Below the pieces are notes generated by a model. That model saw nothing but the letters and a program-made list of their open reading frames with translations. It made no database searches and was not told the DNA's origin. DNA of 64,000 nt from Vreelandella andesensis (GTDB taxonomy: Bacteria; Pseudomonadota; Gammaproteobacteria; Pseudomonadales; Halomonadaceae). The stretch lies in assembly GCF_003989795.1 (NCBI RefSeq), contig NZ_RZHG01000002.1, forward strand, positions 62,001-126,000, written 5' to 3'. Within the stretch, counting starts at the first letter, position 1, and each line of letters opens with the position of its first letter. A program made the translations under genes and the position numbers. Positions 61,658 through 64,000 of this stretch are shown one piece after another.

Positions 61658-63124
61658 ATGCAACAGCAGCAAACGAAGATCGCCATTATTGGAGCGGGCA
61701 GCGCTGGGCTTAGCGCGTGGCACGCTGCACGTAAGCACACCGATGATGTTGTTTTAATTGAAGCAGGTGCTTACGGCACCACTTGCGCTAGGGTAGGCTG
61801 CATGCCCTCTAAGTTACTGATAGCCGCCGCCAACACGGCCCACAGTGCCCGCAACGCTGCAATGTTCGGTGTCACCATTAACGATATGGTGGTTGATGGG
61901 CATGCGGTGATGACTAGGGTAAAAGGTGAGCGCGACCGTTTTGTTGGCAACGTCTTGGCCTCTATGGCGTCGATTCCCGAGTCACACCGCCTGCAGGGGC
62001 ACGCGCGTTTTATCGATCCCTACACGCTGGCTATTGATGACCATACCCAACTGACAGCCAACGCCATCATTATTGCCACTGGTTCTCGAGCAACATGGCC
62101 GCGCTTATTAGAAGGTGCGGGAGACCGCTTAATCATCAATGATGATGTGTTTGACTGGGATAGTCTGCCGCCATCCGTTGCCGTAGTAGGGCCGGGCGTC
62201 ATTGGCATGGAGTTGGGGCAAGCGCTTAGTCGATTGGGCGTGCGTACGCGCACTTTTGGTGTTGGCGGTGCTATTGGACCTTTTCAGTCTGAGAAACTGC
62301 GGCAGCTAGCCGATGAAACGTTCAGTCGCGAGCTATATCTTGATCCTGATGCCACGATTGAGCATGTTGAGCAGCATGACAATGGCGTTGCCATTACGTT
62401 TTACGAGCGAGAAAGTGGCCAAAAAGTCACCGAAATAGTCGACTACGTTCTAGCGGCAACAGGGCGTAAACCTAACGTAGATCAGTTGGATATTGAGAAA
62501 GCAGCCCTGGCGCTAGATGAGCGTGGCGTTCCTATGTTCAATCGTTTTACCACGCAGTGTTTGGGCAAGGACAACACACCTAGCCATATTTTTATTGCAG
62601 GAGATGCGAACCAGTCAGCTCCGCTACTTCATGAGGCAATCACGGAAGGAAAAATTGCCGGACGCAATGCCGCTTGTTTAGACGATGTGCAAGTGGGGCA
62701 ACGTAATGTTCCGCTCGCGATTGTGTTTACCGAACCCCAGATGGCCATTGTGGGCGAAAGTCGTGCGGCGCTAGAAACGCGCTATGGAGGTTGTGACTGT
62801 ATTGCTGAGGGAGGCGTGTCATTTGACGACCAAGGCAGGGCATTGGTAATTGGAGAAAACCATGGTTACTTAGCACTTTATGCTGAGCATGGCAGCGGGC
62901 TTTTTTTAGGGGCTGAAATGTTAGGGCCCCGTGCAGAGCACATTGCCCATTTGCTTGCCTGGGCCTTAGAGCAAAAGTTAACCGTTAGCCAAATGCTGGC
63001 AATGCCTTTTTATCATCCTGTCATTGAAGAGGGCGTAAGGTCTGGGTTGCGTGACTTGCAGGCTAACTTGAAGCAAGGGTCGAGCATTACTGAGCGCTGT
63101 ATGGAGTGCGGGCCAGGCGACTGA
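61658..63124 (+). CDS. Dihydrolipoamide dehydrogenase-like flavoprotein
   Basis: 488 residues. FAD site IAIIGAGSAGLSAW, redox pair in GTTCARVGCMPSKLL, NAD site VAVVGPGVIGMELGQALSRLG, and C-terminal FYHPVIEEG with the active-site His/Glu. Length is typical of this class-I pyridine-nucleotide disulfide reductase family. It ends with ERCMECGPGD, two extra Cys at the tail. Stand-alone, without a 2-oxoacid dehydrogenase operon, so its lipoyl partner is unknown; a glutathione- or mercuric-reductase-like role is possible. Confidence 0.85.
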   Translation: MQQQQTKIAIIGAGSAGLSAWHAARKHTDDVVLIEAGAYGTTCARVGCMPSKLLIAAANTAHSARNAAMFGVTINDMVVDGHAVMTRVKGERDRFVGNVLASMASIPESHRLQGHARFIDPYTLAIDDHTQLTANAIIIATGSRATWPRLLEGAGDRLIINDDVFDWDSLPPSVAVVGPGVIGMELGQALSRLGVRTRTFGVGGAIGPFQSEKLRQLADETFSRELYLDPDATIEHVEQHDNGVAITFYERESGQKVTEIVDYVLAATGRKPNVDQLDIEKAALALDERGVPMFNRFTTQCLGKDNTPSHIFIAGDANQSAPLLHEAITEGKIAGRNAACLDDVQVGQRNVPLAIVFTEPQMAIVGESRAALETRYGGCDCIAEGGVSFDDQGRALVIGENHGYLALYAEHGSGLFLGAEMLGPRAEHIAHLLAWALEQKLTVSQMLAMPFYHPVIEEGVRSGLRDLQANLKQGSSITERCMECGPGD

Positions 63125-63171
63125 TAAACGGGTGTAGATAATACATTGGTAAGAAAATGTTGAGCTGAGGG

Positions 63172-64000
63172 CTATATGGTGGGGCATACCGTTTCCTTTG
63201 AAACGATAGATGCCTGCAAAAATGCCACCAGTTCATCACTATGTTGCGCCATGCTTGATGTTAAGTCGTGTCCGCCCGGCACTAAGCGCAGCATCGCGTT
63301 GTCCGTTTGGTTGGCCAGTCTATCGGCATCTGTTGGCGGTATTACGCAATCACTGTCGCCATGAACTAAAAGGACGGGGCAGGTGATGCGCGCTAACGTA
63401 TGTAGCGGGGCAATGCTATCAAACCGATACCCGATCACCCGCTCTACATAACGAAGTACGTACCAGCCGAGGGGGAAAAACGGCATGCCTTTTTCTGCCA
63501 ACCATCGCTTCATCATATCCGCAGGATGAGCAAAGCTCGATATACTAACAACGGCGGTTATATCTCTTCGCCGTGACGCTGCTAGCAGCGTGGCAGCAGC
63601 ACCGACTGAATGGCCAATCAGTGCCGTGGCACATCGATTATTGGTGCTATGTAACCAAGTGAGTGCAGCGTCAATATCTTCGGCAAAACGTGGCATTGAG
63701 GAGAATGTATCTTCATCACTGTTGCCATGATTGCGCACATCGAATACCAGCACGTTCCAGCCAGCCGCTAGCAATATGGGAACTAACGGTAGTAGAGCGG
63801 TACGATTAGACCCCCAGCCATGGGTCAATACCGCATGTCCCTTCTGTTCATGCGTAGTGGTAAACCACCATCCTTCTAATGTGAGCCCTCGCGCCGTTGC
63901 AAAACGTATGGTTTGGCGATTAGAAAAGACCGGATTTTCTAAGTTAACAACTGATTCACGGGCAGGGGTAAGCTGATGGCGCAGGCGCTGATGAAAAAAG
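63172..64000 (-). CDS. Alpha/beta hydrolase (5' partial)
   Basis: The frame is open to the right edge, so the gene starts beyond 64000; TTG at 63828 is not a real start. HGWGSNR (oxyanion region) is followed by the nucleophile elbow GHSVGAAAT, Asp in HGDSDCVIPP, and His in VPGGHDLTSS, giving a complete Ser-Asp-His triad. Resembles dienelactone-hydrolase/BAAT-like enzymes. At the edge lies a preceding stretch ending GLTLEGWWFTTTHEQKGHA, typical of the strands before the oxyanion hole. Substrate unknown. Convergent with the flavoprotein gene. Confidence 0.85.
   Translation of the reverse strand, partial: FFHQRLRHQLTPARESVVNLENPVFSNRQTIRFATARGLTLEGWWFTTTHEQKGHAVLTHGWGSNRTALLPLVPILLAAGWNVLVFDVRNHGNSDEDTFSSMPRFAEDIDAALTWLHSTNNRCATALIGHSVGAAATLLAASRRRDITAVVSISSFAHPADMMKRWLAEKGMPFFPLGWYVLRYVERVIGYRFDSIAPLHTLARITCPVLLVHGDSDCVIPPTDADRLANQTDNAMLRLVPGGHDLTSSMAQHSDELVAFLQASIVSKETVCPTI

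Noticed and set aside
1..64000. CRISPR array or rRNA operon
   Set aside because: No regularly spaced repeats with unique spacers and no rRNA sequence were found; the tandem repeats at 19.6, 30.6 and 61.4 kb have no spacers.

Overview
The window looks like chromosome from a halophilic gammaproteobacterium, most likely Halomonadaceae (Halomonas/Vreelandella). This is inferred from gene content and order (yejABEF, mltD-gloB-methyltransferase-rnhA-dnaQ, nudC, sohB, prpE, yhhQ, rsuA, a tetrathionate-reductase-like operon), not from a marker gene. About 16-64 kb is mostly ordinary chromosome with several decayed genes; about 1-16 kb is an AT-richer accessory region.

Accessory region (1-16 kb). It opens inside a four-gene plus-strand operon: a membrane/coiled-coil protein whose gene enters from the left, a membrane-anchored VWA-like protein, a MotA/ZorA-like channel protein with a long helical tail, and a MotB/ZorB-like protein with an OmpA peptidoglycan-binding domain. 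Together they suggest an ion-driven stator complex related to, but not the same as, Zorya. The operon ends against an antisense fragment that resembles the N-terminus of endonuclease I (EndA). Then come a 40-residue YHYH peptide behind a possibly structured leader, a broken lipoprotein gene, an orphan serine recombinase, a CoiA-like nuclease gene split by a frameshift at an A7 run, and a lone membrane protein. Next is a minus-strand operon of a WYL-type winged-helix protein without a WYL domain, a leucine-rich-repeat-like protein, a MoxR ATPase and a metallopeptidase-VWA (DUF2201-like) protein. A HUH-type Rep-like protein with strong hairpins around it closes the region.

Core 1 (16-46 kb). 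An Mla/MCE lipid transport operon (permease, ATPase, MlaD-like, PqiC-like), a SulP transporter, a decayed chemotaxis receptor, rarD, an omega-amidase, rsuA, the yejABEF peptide importer, mltD, gloB, a methyltransferase, rnhA, dnaQ, nudC, an SCP2 protein, sohB, an ArsR regulator, prpE, yhhQ behind an apparent preQ1-I riboswitch, ybfF, an exonuclease/GIY-YIG fusion, an orphan NMT1/THI5-like binding protein, a CvrA-type antiporter and tRNA-Ser(UGA).

Core 2 (46-64 kb). A voltage-sensor-like ion channel with an unusual filter, a purine-permease remnant, succinate-semialdehyde dehydrogenase plus an SDR, an AraC regulator divergent from a Tat-exported isochorismatase-like hydrolase, a short LOV photoreceptor with an SRPBCC partner, and a sulfur-related block: ttrBCA-like reductase, periplasmic rhodanese, DsrE protein, MBL hydrolase, dihydrolipoamide-dehydrogenase-like enzyme, with broken peroxiredoxin and SulP genes between them. 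An alpha/beta hydrolase runs off the right edge.

The best candidates for an undescribed system are the stator-like operon at the left edge and the HTH-LRR-MoxR-VWA operon at 9.6-14.3 kb. No functional claim about either was tested here.
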